Positions 15,623 through 22,840 of a stretch of 32,666 nt of DNA are shown one piece after another. This stretch comes from Thermoleophilia bacterium. GTDB lineage: Bacteria; Actinomycetota; Thermoleophilia; Gaiellales; Gaiellaceae. Location of the stretch: the NCBI GenBank assembly GCA_025929895.1, contig JAICPI010000026.1:1-32666 (forward strand), given 5' to 3'. Numbering within the stretch: the stretch's first letter is position 1; every line of letters begins with the position of its first letter. The notes under the pieces were generated by a model, which searched no databases, was not told the DNA's origin, and saw only the letters and a list, made by a program, of their open reading frames with translations. The position numbers were made by a program, and so were the translations under genes.

Positions 15623-15944
15623 TCGCGGGTCTAGCCGCGAGCCAGGACCGGCGGAGCTCCGGGGCCCGAGCGTGGAGCTCGCCGAGCATCCCCTGGAGCT
15701 CGTCGAGGGCGGGCCGCAGCTCCTGGACCTCTCGGAGCGTCGTCGCGAGGTCGGAGAGCGACGACTCGGGGTCGCCGGCGAGCGAGGCCAGCCTGCCCTC
15801 GACGCTCTCGAGTCGCGCCCGGACGAGCAGCGCGGAGGCCCGACCCTCGTCGATCAGCTTGCGGAGCTCGGCTTCCGTGGCCGGCTCGCGCTCCAGCGCC
15901 GCGCGAAGGCGGTCCTTGAGGGTCACGTCGAGCGCGGTGGACAC
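15603..15944 (-). CDS. Small helical protein of unknown function
   Basis: A 113-residue charged protein that I do not recognise. It is almost entirely helix-forming, with coiled-coil-like heptads around residues 17-95 (ELRKLIDEGRASALLVRARL and LREVQELRPALDELQGMLGE). There is no signal peptide, membrane segment or cysteine. The start is GTG 15944, with a second in-frame GTG six codons later; no Shine-Dalgarno is clear. The coding frame is supported by its fit in the cluster: it begins 52 bases after the thioesterase stop and overlaps the large dehydrogenase by 20 bases. It might be a scaffold or complex-assembly factor for the dehydrogenase pair (speculation). Confidence 0.6.
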   Translation of the reverse strand: MSTALDVTLKDRLRAALEREPATEAELRKLIDEGRASALLVRARLESVEGRLASLAGDPESSLSDLATTLREVQELRPALDELQGMLGELHARAPELRRSWLAARPASGPVVQ

Positions 15945-15996
15945 CGTTGGCGCTGAGTATGACGGCGGAACGTCGCGGCGTGCTCGGGGACGACGC

Positions 15997-16392
15997 CTAG
16001 CGTCCGGCGGCTGCCTCGCCGCGGAGCGTCAGGCACGTGCTCGTCGCCCGGGCGATCAAGCGGTCCTGCTCGTCGACGACGTCGCACTCGGTCATGCCGA
16101 CGGTGCGCCCGCCGTGGACGACGCGACCGCGAGCGACCAGCAGCCCGGTCCAGAACGGGCGGATGAAGTTGATCTTCAACTCCAGCGTCGTGAACGACTC
16201 CCCCGGCTCGAGCGTCGCGAAGTAGGCCATCCCCATCGAGGCGTCGGCGAGATCGCCGAGGATGCCGCCGTGGATCGTGCCCATCGGGTTCGAGTGGCGC
16301 TCTTCGGCGATGAGCTTCATCGTGCAGACGCCGTCCTCGAGCGAGACCAGCTCGATCCCCAGCAACTCGCCGACCGGCGGCGGGATCCTCAC
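15997..16392 (-). CDS. Hotdog-fold thioesterase, PaaI family
   Basis: A 131-residue hotdog protein with the active-site segment GTIHGGILGDLADASMGMA, then LKINFIRPFWTG and GRTVGMTECDVVDE, all typical of PaaI-like acyl-CoA thioesterases. It is distinct in sequence from the thioesterase at 10069-10494, so the cluster holds two. The start is GTG 16392, in a GTGA overlap with the zinc alcohol dehydrogenase stop. It probably relieves CoA sequestration or releases an end product. Confidence 0.87.
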   Translation of the reverse strand: MRIPPPVGELLGIELVSLEDGVCTMKLIAEERHSNPMGTIHGGILGDLADASMGMAYFATLEPGESFTTLELKINFIRPFWTGLLVARGRVVHGGRTVGMTECDVVDEQDRLIARATSTCLTLRGEAAAGR

Positions 16393-17411
16393 AGCACGAC
16401 CACCGAGCGGATCACGTCGCCGGCGCGCATCTCCTCGAACGCGTGCGCGACGTCGTCGAGCGCGATCGTCTTGGTCACCAGCGCCCCCAGGTCGAGCCGT
16501 CCGGCGCGCGCGTGCCCCGCGAGCTCCGGGAAGTCGAGCGCGGGCACGTGGTCGCCGCCGTGCGAGACCAGGAACCGCAGCCTCCGGTCGAACGCGCGCT
16601 TGAGCGGGAGCTCGACGCTGGCGTCTGGATGCGGCAGGCCGATGTAGACGAGCGTGCCCGCGTGGCCGAGCATCGCGAGCGACTGCTCGACGGTCTCGGG
16701 CCGGCCGACGACGTCGAAGACGAAGTCGAGCCGTGCGCCCTCGCCGGTGTGCGTCGCGCCGAAGCGCTTCGCCGTCTCGAGCTTGCGCTCGTCGAGGTCG
16801 ATCGCGTGCACCTCCTCCGCGCCTGCGATGCGCGCGCCCTGGATCACGCAGAGCCCGACGGCCCCGCACCCGATCACGCCGACGCGCGCGCCCGGCCAGA
16901 CCTGGGCGGTTTCGAGCACGGAGCCGACGCCCGTCGCCACCGCGCACCCGAGCAGGCACGACTGCTCCGGCGGGAGGTCGTCGATCGCGACCGCCGCGTG
17001 CTCGTGCACGACCGTGCGCGTCGCGAACGTGCCCGCGCCGAAGGCGCGCGTGAGCGGACGACCCCCGGCGGTGACGCGCGGCCCCGCGGACGCCGGCGTC
17101 CGGCAGCGGCGCGGATCGCCGCGCAGACACCAGCGGCACTCGCCGCACGGCGCGCGCCAGCCGATCACGACTCGGTCGCCCACGGCGACGCTCTCGACGT
17201 TCGGGCCCACGGCCTCGACCAGGCCTGCTCCCTCGTGGCCGAGCAGTACGGGCGGCGGGTGCGAGAACCCGGTCTCGAGGATGTGCAGGTCGCTGTGGCA
17301 CACGCCTGTCGCCTCGAGGCGCACGAGCACTTCGTGCGCGGCGGGTTGCTCGACCTCGAGCTCCACGAGCTCGAGCGTCCCGACCTCCTCGACCACGATC
17401 CCACGATCCAT
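16389..17411 (-). CDS. Zinc-dependent alcohol dehydrogenase
   Basis: A 340-residue class III-like MDR alcohol dehydrogenase. The catalytic zinc ligands are Cys38 (TGVCHSD), His59-Glu60 (GHEGAG) and a later Cys in LLGCAVATGVG. The structural zinc site is complete with Cys89, Cys92, Cys95 and Cys103 (CGECRWCLRGDPRRC). The NAD-binding motif GCGAVGLCVIQGA is followed by acidic AIDLDERKLE, suggesting NAD use. It resembles actinobacterial mycothiol/S-hydroxymethyl or aryl-alcohol dehydrogenases, but the substrate cannot be fixed. The start ATG 17411 lies 7 bases from a TAAGCT -10 box with no Shine-Dalgarno, so the transcript is probably leaderless. It is the first gene of the nine-gene minus-strand run and divergent from the SDR at 17435. 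Confidence 0.92.
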   Translation of the reverse strand: MDRGIVVEEVGTLELVELEVEQPAAHEVLVRLEATGVCHSDLHILETGFSHPPPVLLGHEGAGLVEAVGPNVESVAVGDRVVIGWRAPCGECRWCLRGDPRRCRTPASAGPRVTAGGRPLTRAFGAGTFATRTVVHEHAAVAIDDLPPEQSCLLGCAVATGVGSVLETAQVWPGARVGVIGCGAVGLCVIQGARIAGAEEVHAIDLDERKLETAKRFGATHTGEGARLDFVFDVVGRPETVEQSLAMLGHAGTLVYIGLPHPDASVELPLKRAFDRRLRFLVSHGGDHVPALDFPELAGHARAGRLDLGALVTKTIALDDVAHAFEEMRAGDVIRSVVVL

Positions 17412-17418
17412 CGCGGCG

Positions 17419-17424
17419 AGCTTA
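17419..17424 (-). promoter_or_regulatory. -10 box (TAAGCT), leaderless, for the alcohol dehydrogenase operon
   Basis: On the minus strand TAAGCT fits TAnnnT and ends 7 bases before ATG 17411. No Shine-Dalgarno is present. It shares two bases with the plus-strand -10 box at 17423-17428. Confidence 0.6.
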
Positions 17425-17428
17425 GACT
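17423..17428 (+). promoter_or_regulatory. -10 box (TAGACT), leaderless, for the SDR/ligase/MaoC operon
   Basis: TAGACT fits TAnnnT and ends 6 bases before GTG 17435, with no Shine-Dalgarno in between. The same hexamer precedes the starts at 21729 and 25680 on the other strand. No good -35 is seen 17 bases upstream. Confidence 0.6.
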
Positions 17429-17434
17429 CACACC

Positions 17435-18373
17435 GTGCCGTCGCTCGAGGGCAAGGTCGCGATCGTCACCGGCGCCGGCCGCGGGATCGGCCGCGAGCAT
17501 GCGCTCGGGCTCGCGCGCGCGGGCGCGAAGGTCGTCGTCAACGACCTCGGCGGGTCGCTCGCCGGCGAGGGCACGGACTCGACGCCGGCGCAGGGCGTCG
17601 TGAACGAGATCGTCGCGCTCGGGGGCCAGGCGGTCGCGAGCTACGACGACGTCTCGGACTTCGCGGCCGCGGAGCACATGATCGGCCGCGCGGTCGAGCG
17701 CTACGGGAAGCTCGACATCCTCGTCAACAACGCGGGGATCCTCCGCGACCGGATGCTCGTGAACATGACGGAGGAGGAGTGGGACGCCGTCATCGCGGTC
17801 CACCTGAAGGGACACTTCGCGCCCACGCGACACGCCGCCGCGCACTGGCGCGAGCGCTCGAAGGAGGGCGAGGACGTCCGCGCGCGCGTGCTCAACACCT
17901 CCAGCCCGTCCGGCGTGTTCGGCAACGTCGGCCAGGCGAACTACGGCGCGGCGAAGGCCGGGATCGCAGGCTTCACGATGATCGCCGCGCAGGAGCTCGG
18001 TCGCTACGGGGTGACCGTGAACTGCATCGCGCCGAACGCGCGCACGCGCATGACCGAGGTGACCTTCGGGGAGCTGCCGAAGCCCGACGAGGGCGAGTTC
18101 GACCCGCTCGACCCCGCGAACATGACCCCCGTCGTCGTGGCGCTCTGCGCGGACGACGCTCAGGGGATCACGGGGCAGTGCTTCTTCGTCTGGGGCGGCT
18201 CGGTCAACGTGCTCAGGCCGTGGGAGGCCGGCGAGCTGCTCGCCTCCGAGGGGGGCTGGGACGCCGACGACCTGCTCGCGCAGCTGCTCGAGCGGTTCCC
18301 GGAGGGAGTCGCGCCGGAAGGCATGATCGCGCAGATGGGCAAGGCCGGCGGGCGCTCGCTGAGCGTTGGCTGA
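17435..18373 (+). CDS. SDR 3-hydroxyacyl-CoA dehydrogenase, MFE-2/17beta-HSD4-like
   Basis: A 312-residue SDR with the NAD-binding TGAGRGIG (12-19), the insertion VVNDLGGSLAGEGTDST that marks the peroxisomal multifunctional-enzyme-type 3-hydroxyacyl-CoA dehydrogenases, NNAG (98-101), Ser about 156, and Tyr170/Lys174 in NYGAAKAG. The Asp after beta-2 (VVVND) suits NAD. The extended C-terminus (about 240-312) is also usual for this group. It would oxidise the (3R)-hydroxyacyl-CoA formed by the MaoC hydratase two genes on; in MFE-2 these domains are fused, here they are separate. The start GTG 17435 follows a TAGACT box by 6 bases. The 3' end overlaps the ligase by 8 bases. Confidence 0.92.
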   Translation: MPSLEGKVAIVTGAGRGIGREHALGLARAGAKVVVNDLGGSLAGEGTDSTPAQGVVNEIVALGGQAVASYDDVSDFAAAEHMIGRAVERYGKLDILVNNAGILRDRMLVNMTEEEWDAVIAVHLKGHFAPTRHAAAHWRERSKEGEDVRARVLNTSSPSGVFGNVGQANYGAAKAGIAGFTMIAAQELGRYGVTVNCIAPNARTRMTEVTFGELPKPDEGEFDPLDPANMTPVVVALCADDAQGITGQCFFVWGGSVNVLRPWEAGELLASEGGWDADDLLAQLLERFPEGVAPEGMIAQMGKAGGRSLSVG

Positions 18374-19847
18374 GCTGAGCCTGGCGAGGCTCGCCGAGCA
18401 GAGCCTCGAGCGAAACGGCGACTACCCCGCGCTCCACTTCGAGGGCGAGTGGCTCTCCTCGGCCGAGCTCCATGCGCGGGCGCGTCGGCTCGCACGGGGG
18501 CTCGCCGAGCTCGGCGTCGAGCCCGGCGACAGGATCGTCGTCTTCGCGGCGAACCGCCCCGAGGTCGGGATCGCCTACAACGCGATCTGGCGCGCGGGCG
18601 CCGTCGTGACCCCCGCGATCTTCCTGCTCCCCGCGCCCGAGCTGCGCCACATCGTCGACGACGCCGAGCCGCGCGCGCTGATCACGACGCCCGAGTTCGC
18701 GGACACGGCGCGCGAGGCGGCCGGCGGCGCACGCGTGATCGTCACCGACGACTTCGACGAGCTCGAGTCCGCGGGCGAGCTCGACCCCGTCGATCGCGAC
18801 GACACCGACCTCGCCGCGCTGATGTACACCGGCGGAACGACCGGGCGCGCCAAGGGCGTCATGCTCACGCACGAGAGCCTCTGGCTCGCGGGCAAGGCGG
18901 CGCGCGAGGCCGGCTCCATGCCCGGCGTCGTCCGCTGGCTGACGGCGCTGCCGCTCTCGCACGCGTACGGCCTGCTCGTGACCGTTTACGGGCTGCACGC
19001 GGTCGAGCGGGAGCCGACCGTGCTGATGCGCTGGTTCGCTGCCGACCGGTGGCTCGAGCTCGCCGCCGAGCACCGGGTGCAGGCGGCAGCGGTCGTCCCG
19101 TCGATGCTCCAGCTCCTGCTCGCCGAGCCGCTCGAGGAGCACGACCTGTCGGAGCTGCGTTACCTCGCGAGCGGCGCGGCGCCGCTCCCCCTCGAGCTCG
19201 TCGAGCAGCTCGCGCGCCGCCTGCCGCACGTCGAGGTGCGCGAGGGGTACGGGCTGACCGAGACCTCGGCGCTCGTCTCGTCGACGCCGCCGGGCCGCAG
19301 CCGTCCGGGCTCGGTCGGCCTGCCGGTGCCCGGCGTCGAGGTGTCGATCCGCGACGACGAGGGCCGCGAGGTGCCGGTCGGCGAGGCCGGCGAGATCTGC
19401 TGCCGGTCGCGGCTCGTGATGCAGGGCTACTGGCGTGCGCCCGAGCTGACCGAGGAGGTCGTCCGCGACGGCTGGCTGCACACCGGCGACCTCGGCCGCG
19501 TCGACGAGGACGGCTACCTCTACGTCGTCGACCGCAAGAAGGACCTGATCATCCGCGGCGGCTTCAACGTCTTCCCGCGCGACGTCGAGGAGGCGCTCGT
19601 CGAGCACGAGGGTGTCGAGGCGGCCGCAGTGGTCGGCCGGCCCGACTCCGAGTGCGGCGAAGAGGTCGTCGCGTTCGTCGCGGGCAAGGTCGACGCCGAC
19701 GAGCTCGTCGCGTGGTCGCGCGAGCGGATCGGCGGGTACAAGTACCCGCGCGAGGTGCACGTCGTCGCCGCGCTCCCGCTGACACCCATCGGCAAGGTCG
19801 ACAGAAAGGCGCTCCGCGCTCGCCTGCTCGCTAGGGTCGAGGCATGA
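18366..19847 (+). CDS. Acyl-CoA ligase / AMP-binding enzyme
   Basis: A 493-residue ANL-superfamily adenylate-forming ligase. The P-loop MYTGGTTGRAKG covers about 153-164, with YGLTETSAL, WLHTGDLGRVDEDGYLYVVDRKKD, and the catalytic Lys in TPIGKVDRK (about 477). It is a different subfamily from the ligase at 12257-13879, so the locus can activate at least two kinds of acid. The start TTG 18366 lies in the last codons of the SDR gene (8-base overlap), and the conserved region begins within about 5 residues. The stop overlaps the MaoC start in ATGA. The substrate is unknown; a fatty, branched or aryl acid is plausible. Confidence 0.93.
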   Translation: MAELSLARLAEQSLERNGDYPALHFEGEWLSSAELHARARRLARGLAELGVEPGDRIVVFAANRPEVGIAYNAIWRAGAVVTPAIFLLPAPELRHIVDDAEPRALITTPEFADTAREAAGGARVIVTDDFDELESAGELDPVDRDDTDLAALMYTGGTTGRAKGVMLTHESLWLAGKAAREAGSMPGVVRWLTALPLSHAYGLLVTVYGLHAVEREPTVLMRWFAADRWLELAAEHRVQAAAVVPSMLQLLLAEPLEEHDLSELRYLASGAAPLPLELVEQLARRLPHVEVREGYGLTETSALVSSTPPGRSRPGSVGLPVPGVEVSIRDDEGREVPVGEAGEICCRSRLVMQGYWRAPELTEEVVRDGWLHTGDLGRVDEDGYLYVVDRKKDLIIRGGFNVFPRDVEEALVEHEGVEAAAVVGRPDSECGEEVVAFVAGKVDADELVAWSRERIGGYKYPREVHVVAALPLTPIGKVDRKALRARLLARVEA

Positions 19848-20293
19848 CGACGACGCTGTCGAAGGACGAGCTCGAGCAGGCGCGCGACCTCGACCTCGGC
19901 TCGAGCGACTGGACGACGATCCAGCAGGAGCAGATCCAGAAGTTCGCGGAGGCGACGCACGACCACCAGTGGATCCACGTCGACCCGGACATGGCGAAGC
20001 AGGGTCCGTTCGGCACGACCGTCGCGCACGGCTACCTCTCGCTCTCGCTCCTCCCCTTCCTGCTCTCGCAGGTGCTGAACGTCAGCGACGCCGTGATGGG
20101 CGTCAACTACGGGATCGAGAAGGTGCGCTTCACCGGCCCGGTGCCGTCGGGCTCGGACGTGCGGCTGAAGGCGACGCTGAACGGCGCCAAGCGGCGCGGC
20201 GACGGCGTCCGATACACCGTTGGCGTCGAGATCGAGGTGCGCGACCAGGAGAAGCCGGCGCTCGTCGGCGAGGTCGTCTACTTGGTCTACTAG
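19844..20293 (+). CDS. MaoC-like (R)-specific enoyl-CoA hydratase
   Basis: A 149-residue single hotdog-domain MaoC dehydratase. The hydratase-2 motif ATHDHQWIHVDPDMA gives catalytic Asp40 and His45, followed by GPFGTTVAHGYLSLSLLP (about 54-71). It adds water to trans-2-enoyl-CoA to make (3R)-hydroxyacyl-CoA, the substrate of MFE-2-type SDRs such as the first gene of this operon. The start ATG 19844 overlaps the ligase stop (ATGA) and has GAGG nearby. Its stop TAG shares CTAG (20290-20293) with the convergent LCP gene. Confidence 0.93.
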   Translation: MTTTLSKDELEQARDLDLGSSDWTTIQQEQIQKFAEATHDHQWIHVDPDMAKQGPFGTTVAHGYLSLSLLPFLLSQVLNVSDAVMGVNYGIEKVRFTGPVPSGSDVRLKATLNGAKRRGDGVRYTVGVEIEVRDQEKPALVGEVVYLVY

Positions 20294-21729
20294 CAAGACT
20301 GGGCGACCGAGGGGAGGCCGCGTGCTCGTGCGCGCTCCGGGTGGAGCACCGCGTCGCGGACGGCCGCCTGGATCTTCGCCACGTTCGGGAACGGCCACCG
20401 GTCGTAGCGCCGGCCGGCGAAGTAGTCCGGCCCGAAGGTCTCCGTGATCGTGGCCCGCGTGTCGACCGACGCGGCGAGCCGCGCGAGGTCGGGCGCGCGG
20501 TCGAGGGGGACGTCCGTCCGGACGCTCGACTCGATCGCCTCCGCCAGCGAGCCGAAGTTCCCGAGCACGGACCGCACGTCGAGCTGCTGCGCGAGCGCGC
20601 TGACGAAACAGCGCTGCCGCGCCATGCGCCGGTAATCGCTCGAGGCCTTGCGGGAGCGCACGTACGCGAGCGCCGTCCGTCCGGTGAAGCGATAGGTGCG
20701 GCCGGGATGGACGTCGATGCGCGGCTTCGTCTCGCGCCAGGCAGGCCGCGTGACCTCGTCGACGATCCGCTCGCGCACGAGGACCCGCACGCCGCCGAGC
20801 GCGTCCACCATCTTCACGAACCCGTTCAGGTCGACCAGCGCGTAGTAGTCGATCCGGATCCCGAGCAGCCGCGAGATCGCCTGCTTCAACGCCGTGGCGC
20901 CGGGATCGCGCGCGCCGGGGAAGAGCCGCGGCCGGCGGTTCGCATACTGGTAGAGCCAGTTCAGCGGCTCGTGGTAGCGCCAGCGGGCGCGGACGGGCAC
21001 GCCGACGAGGTTGCGCGGGACGCCGAGCAGGACCGCGCGACCGGTCTCGCGCTGGATCGCCGCGGCGATCATCGTGTCCGTTCGATCCCCTGCTTGGCGG
21101 GGCCCTTCGTCGCTGCCGAGCAGGAGGATCGTCACCCAGGGCGGGTCGAGCTCGGTCTCGGCGCCGGCGACGACTCGGCTCGAGTCGGCGAGCGGGCGGG
21201 CCTCGCCGCGGAACGGCTTCGGCGCCGGGCCGGGCAGCGCGCGGACCGGGCGCAGCGCGGGCGGATCGACGTCGCGCGGCGGCGCGCCGTGCTTCAAGAG
21301 GTCGGGCAGGAAGAGGCCGCCGGCTCCGAGCACGTCGACCGGCTCGTCCTCGGCGAAGACCCTGTCGAGCACGCCGTAGCCGCGCACCGCGACGTAGCCG
21401 GCGGCGACGTGCGGCGCCGCGGCGAGCGCGAGCAGCGCGGCGAGCGCGACCGCCGCGAGGCGGGAGACGGCCCCGCGCCACGCATCCACGATCGCGAACA
21501 CGCGCACCCCGAGGAGTGCGGCGTTCGCGGCGAGCAGCGCGGCCAGCAGCGCGGGCCCGACGTCGAAGACTGCCGCGTACAGCACGGCGCCGACGACGAG
21601 GCAGAGCCCGGCCCAGGCGCCGAAGAGCAGCGCGGCGCGGCGCGGATCGCCGCGATAGAGCTGACCCGCACCCGGCACGAGCAGCGAGAGCGCGCCCGCG
21701 ACGAGCGCCGTGCGCGTTGGACGGCCCAT
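20290..21729 (-). CDS. LytR-CpsA-Psr (LCP) family cell-wall ligase with membrane anchor
   Basis: A 479-residue membrane protein. Residues 1-115 carry three to four hydrophobic helices, more than the single anchor of classic LCP proteins. The extracellular LCP domain spans about 198-385: VTILLLGSDEG, the Arg/Asp pyrophosphate-binding stretch GDRTDTMIAAAI, VPRNL, YALVDLNGFVKMVDALGGV, and FTGRTALAYVRSRKASSDYRRMARQ. These enzymes transfer lipid-linked glycopolymers such as arabinogalactan or teichoic acid onto peptidoglycan. The start is ATG 21729. A TAGACT box lies 9 bases upstream on the minus strand, suggesting a near-leaderless transcript. No partner cell-wall genes are adjacent. The stop shares CTAG with the MaoC gene. 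Confidence 0.92.
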   Translation of the reverse strand: MGRPTRTALVAGALSLLVPGAGQLYRGDPRRAALLFGAWAGLCLVVGAVLYAAVFDVGPALLAALLAANAALLGVRVFAIVDAWRGAVSRLAAVALAALLALAAAPHVAAGYVAVRGYGVLDRVFAEDEPVDVLGAGGLFLPDLLKHGAPPRDVDPPALRPVRALPGPAPKPFRGEARPLADSSRVVAGAETELDPPWVTILLLGSDEGPRQAGDRTDTMIAAAIQRETGRAVLLGVPRNLVGVPVRARWRYHEPLNWLYQYANRRPRLFPGARDPGATALKQAISRLLGIRIDYYALVDLNGFVKMVDALGGVRVLVRERIVDEVTRPAWRETKPRIDVHPGRTYRFTGRTALAYVRSRKASSDYRRMARQRCFVSALAQQLDVRSVLGNFGSLAEAIESSVRTDVPLDRAPDLARLAASVDTRATITETFGPDYFAGRRYDRWPFPNVAKIQAAVRDAVLHPERARARGLPSVAQSC

Positions 21730-21738
21730 CCGCCCCGG

Positions 21739-21744
21739 AGTCTA
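21739..21744 (-). promoter_or_regulatory. -10 box (TAGACT) upstream of the LCP gene
   Basis: On the minus strand TAGACT ends 9 bases before ATG 21729, in the 23-base gap after the MarR gene. It is the same hexamer as at 17423-17428 (plus) and 25689-25694 (minus). It would give the LCP gene a promoter of its own, separate from marR. Confidence 0.5.
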
Positions 21745-21752
21745 GGAAGCCG

Positions 21753-22244
21753 TCAGCCGGGGCGACAGCTCTCGTCGCCGCCCTCGACCTCGGGCAGCTT
21801 CGCGAGCAGCGAGCCGAGCGAATCGATCTCGGCCACCGTGAGGTGCTCCTCGAGCAGCGCCCGGACCGAGCCGACGTGCGAGCAGGAGGCCGCTTCGAGC
21901 CGCTCGGCCCCCGAGTCGGTCAGCTGCGCGTACGTCACCCGCAGGTCCTGCGCGCAGGCCGCGCGCTCGACGAGGCCCTCCCGCTCGAGGCCTTCGAGCA
22001 GCCGGGTCACCCCCGACGGCGTCAGGAGCAGCCGGCGGGCCAGGTCGACCCGCTTGAGACGCCGCTCCTCGGCCTGCGAGAGCACGAGCAGGGCCTCGTA
22101 GTCGTTCAGCGTCAGGCCGTGCTCGGCCTGGAGTTGCGAGCTGAGCAGGCGGGTAGTCGACGCATGCGCGCGCAGGAGCCGCGTCCACGCCTGGACGGCC
22201 GGCGCGGCGTTCTGGGGCTCGCTCACTGTTACTTGCGTACTCAA
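21753..22244 (-). CDS. MarR-family transcriptional regulator
   Basis: A 163-residue winged-helix regulator. Helices LLRAHASTTRLLSSQLQAEHGLTLNDYEALLVLSQ lead into the DNA-recognition part RVDLARRLLLTPSGVTRLLEGLEREGLVERAA (about 65-97) and the wing. Three cysteines (in RAACAQD, AASCSHV and near the C-terminus) could allow redox or electrophile sensing, as in OhrR-type members (inference). The start is TTG 22244 with GGAG (22250-22253, minus strand) 5 bases upstream; GTG 22226 is an alternative. The start codon lies in an operator-like site TTGCGTACTCAA, and a near-identical site lies 32 bases away in the promoter shared with the divergent yceI-type gene. The layout indicates autorepression and control of the yceI/FMN-reductase operon. 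Confidence 0.9.
   Translation of the reverse strand: MSTQVTVSEPQNAAPAVQAWTRLLRAHASTTRLLSSQLQAEHGLTLNDYEALLVLSQAEERRLKRVDLARRLLLTPSGVTRLLEGLEREGLVERAACAQDLRVTYAQLTDSGAERLEAASCSHVGSVRALLEEHLTVAEIDSLGSLLAKLPEVEGGDESCRPG
22233..22244. promoter_or_regulatory. MarR operator-like site 1 (TTGCGTACTCAA)
   Basis: An imperfect dyad TTGnGTACnCAA. It covers the -35 element of the plus-strand promoter and the TTG start codon of the MarR gene. It differs by one base from site 2. Confidence 0.6.
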
Positions 22245-22261
22245 GAAATCTCCGGTACAGT
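22233..22261 (+). promoter_or_regulatory. Promoter of the YceI/FMN-reductase operon
   Basis: TTGCGT (22233-22238) and TACAGT (22256-22261) are spaced by exactly 17 bases. The predicted start near 22268 leaves a leader of about 39 bases with Shine-Dalgarno AAGGAG at 22294-22299. The -35 element is the first half of operator 1 and the start site falls in operator 2, a classic arrangement for repression. Confidence 0.6.
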
Positions 22262-22264
22262 TGT

Positions 22265-22276
22265 TTGCGTCCTCAA
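22265..22276. promoter_or_regulatory. MarR operator-like site 2 (TTGCGTCCTCAA)
   Basis: It matches site 1 in 11 of 12 bases, starts 32 bases later (about three helical turns, same face of DNA) and covers the predicted plus-strand start site. Its right end abuts a minus-strand -10-like TACTAT (22276-22281) that could drive the MarR gene. Confidence 0.6.
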
Positions 22277-22306
22277 TAGTACACGAAGCAAGGAAGGAGC
22301 ACCACT

Positions 22307-22837
22307 GTGAGCACCACCACGACCGACGCCCCCGCAGGCACCTGGCAGCTCGACCCCGTCCACTCGACGGTCGGCTTCGAGGTCGCCTACCTCGGCGGGC
22401 GCTTCAAGGGCCAGTTCCGCGAGGTCGAGGCCACCCTCGAGGTCGCCGAGACGGGCACGCTGACCGGGACCGCGACCGTCGCGAGCGTCGACGTCAAGGA
22501 CGAGAACCTCGCGGCGCACCTCCAGTCGCCGGACTTCTTCGACGCCGAGCGCCATCCCCGGATCGCGTTCCGCGCGACCGGCCTCCGCTTCGACGGGGAG
22601 CAGGTCACGGGCCAGGGCGAGATCACGATCAAGGGCGAGACGAAGCCGCTCGAGGTCGCCGGCACGCACGTCGGTCCGATCCAGGACGCGTACGGGAACG
22701 ACCGCGTGCGGATCACGCTGAACGCGACGCTCGACCGCACCGACTTCGGCGTCGACTGGAACACGCCGCTCCCGAGCGGCGAGCCTGCCCTCGCGAACGA
22801 GGTCGCCATCGTCGGCGAGCTCATCTTCAAGGCCTAG
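22307..22837 (+). CDS. YceI family protein
   Basis: A 176-residue beta-barrel lipocalin-like YceI protein without a signal peptide, so probably cytoplasmic. The motifs are WQLDPVHSTVGFEVAYLGG at 13-31, VKDENLAAHLQSPDFFDAERHPRIAF, and the C-terminal RTDFGVDWNTPLPSGEPALANEV. YceI barrels bind isoprenoid chains or amphiphilic molecules and are often tied to stress or respiratory quinones. The start is GTG 22307 with AAGGAG 7 bases upstream. It is divergent from a MarR regulator and followed after 3 bases by an FMN reductase, a combination that suggests a response to quinones, electrophiles or oxidants (inference). Confidence 0.92.
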   Translation: MSTTTTDAPAGTWQLDPVHSTVGFEVAYLGGRFKGQFREVEATLEVAETGTLTGTATVASVDVKDENLAAHLQSPDFFDAERHPRIAFRATGLRFDGEQVTGQGEITIKGETKPLEVAGTHVGPIQDAYGNDRVRITLNATLDRTDFGVDWNTPLPSGEPALANEVAIVGELIFKA

Positions 22838-22840
22838 TCG

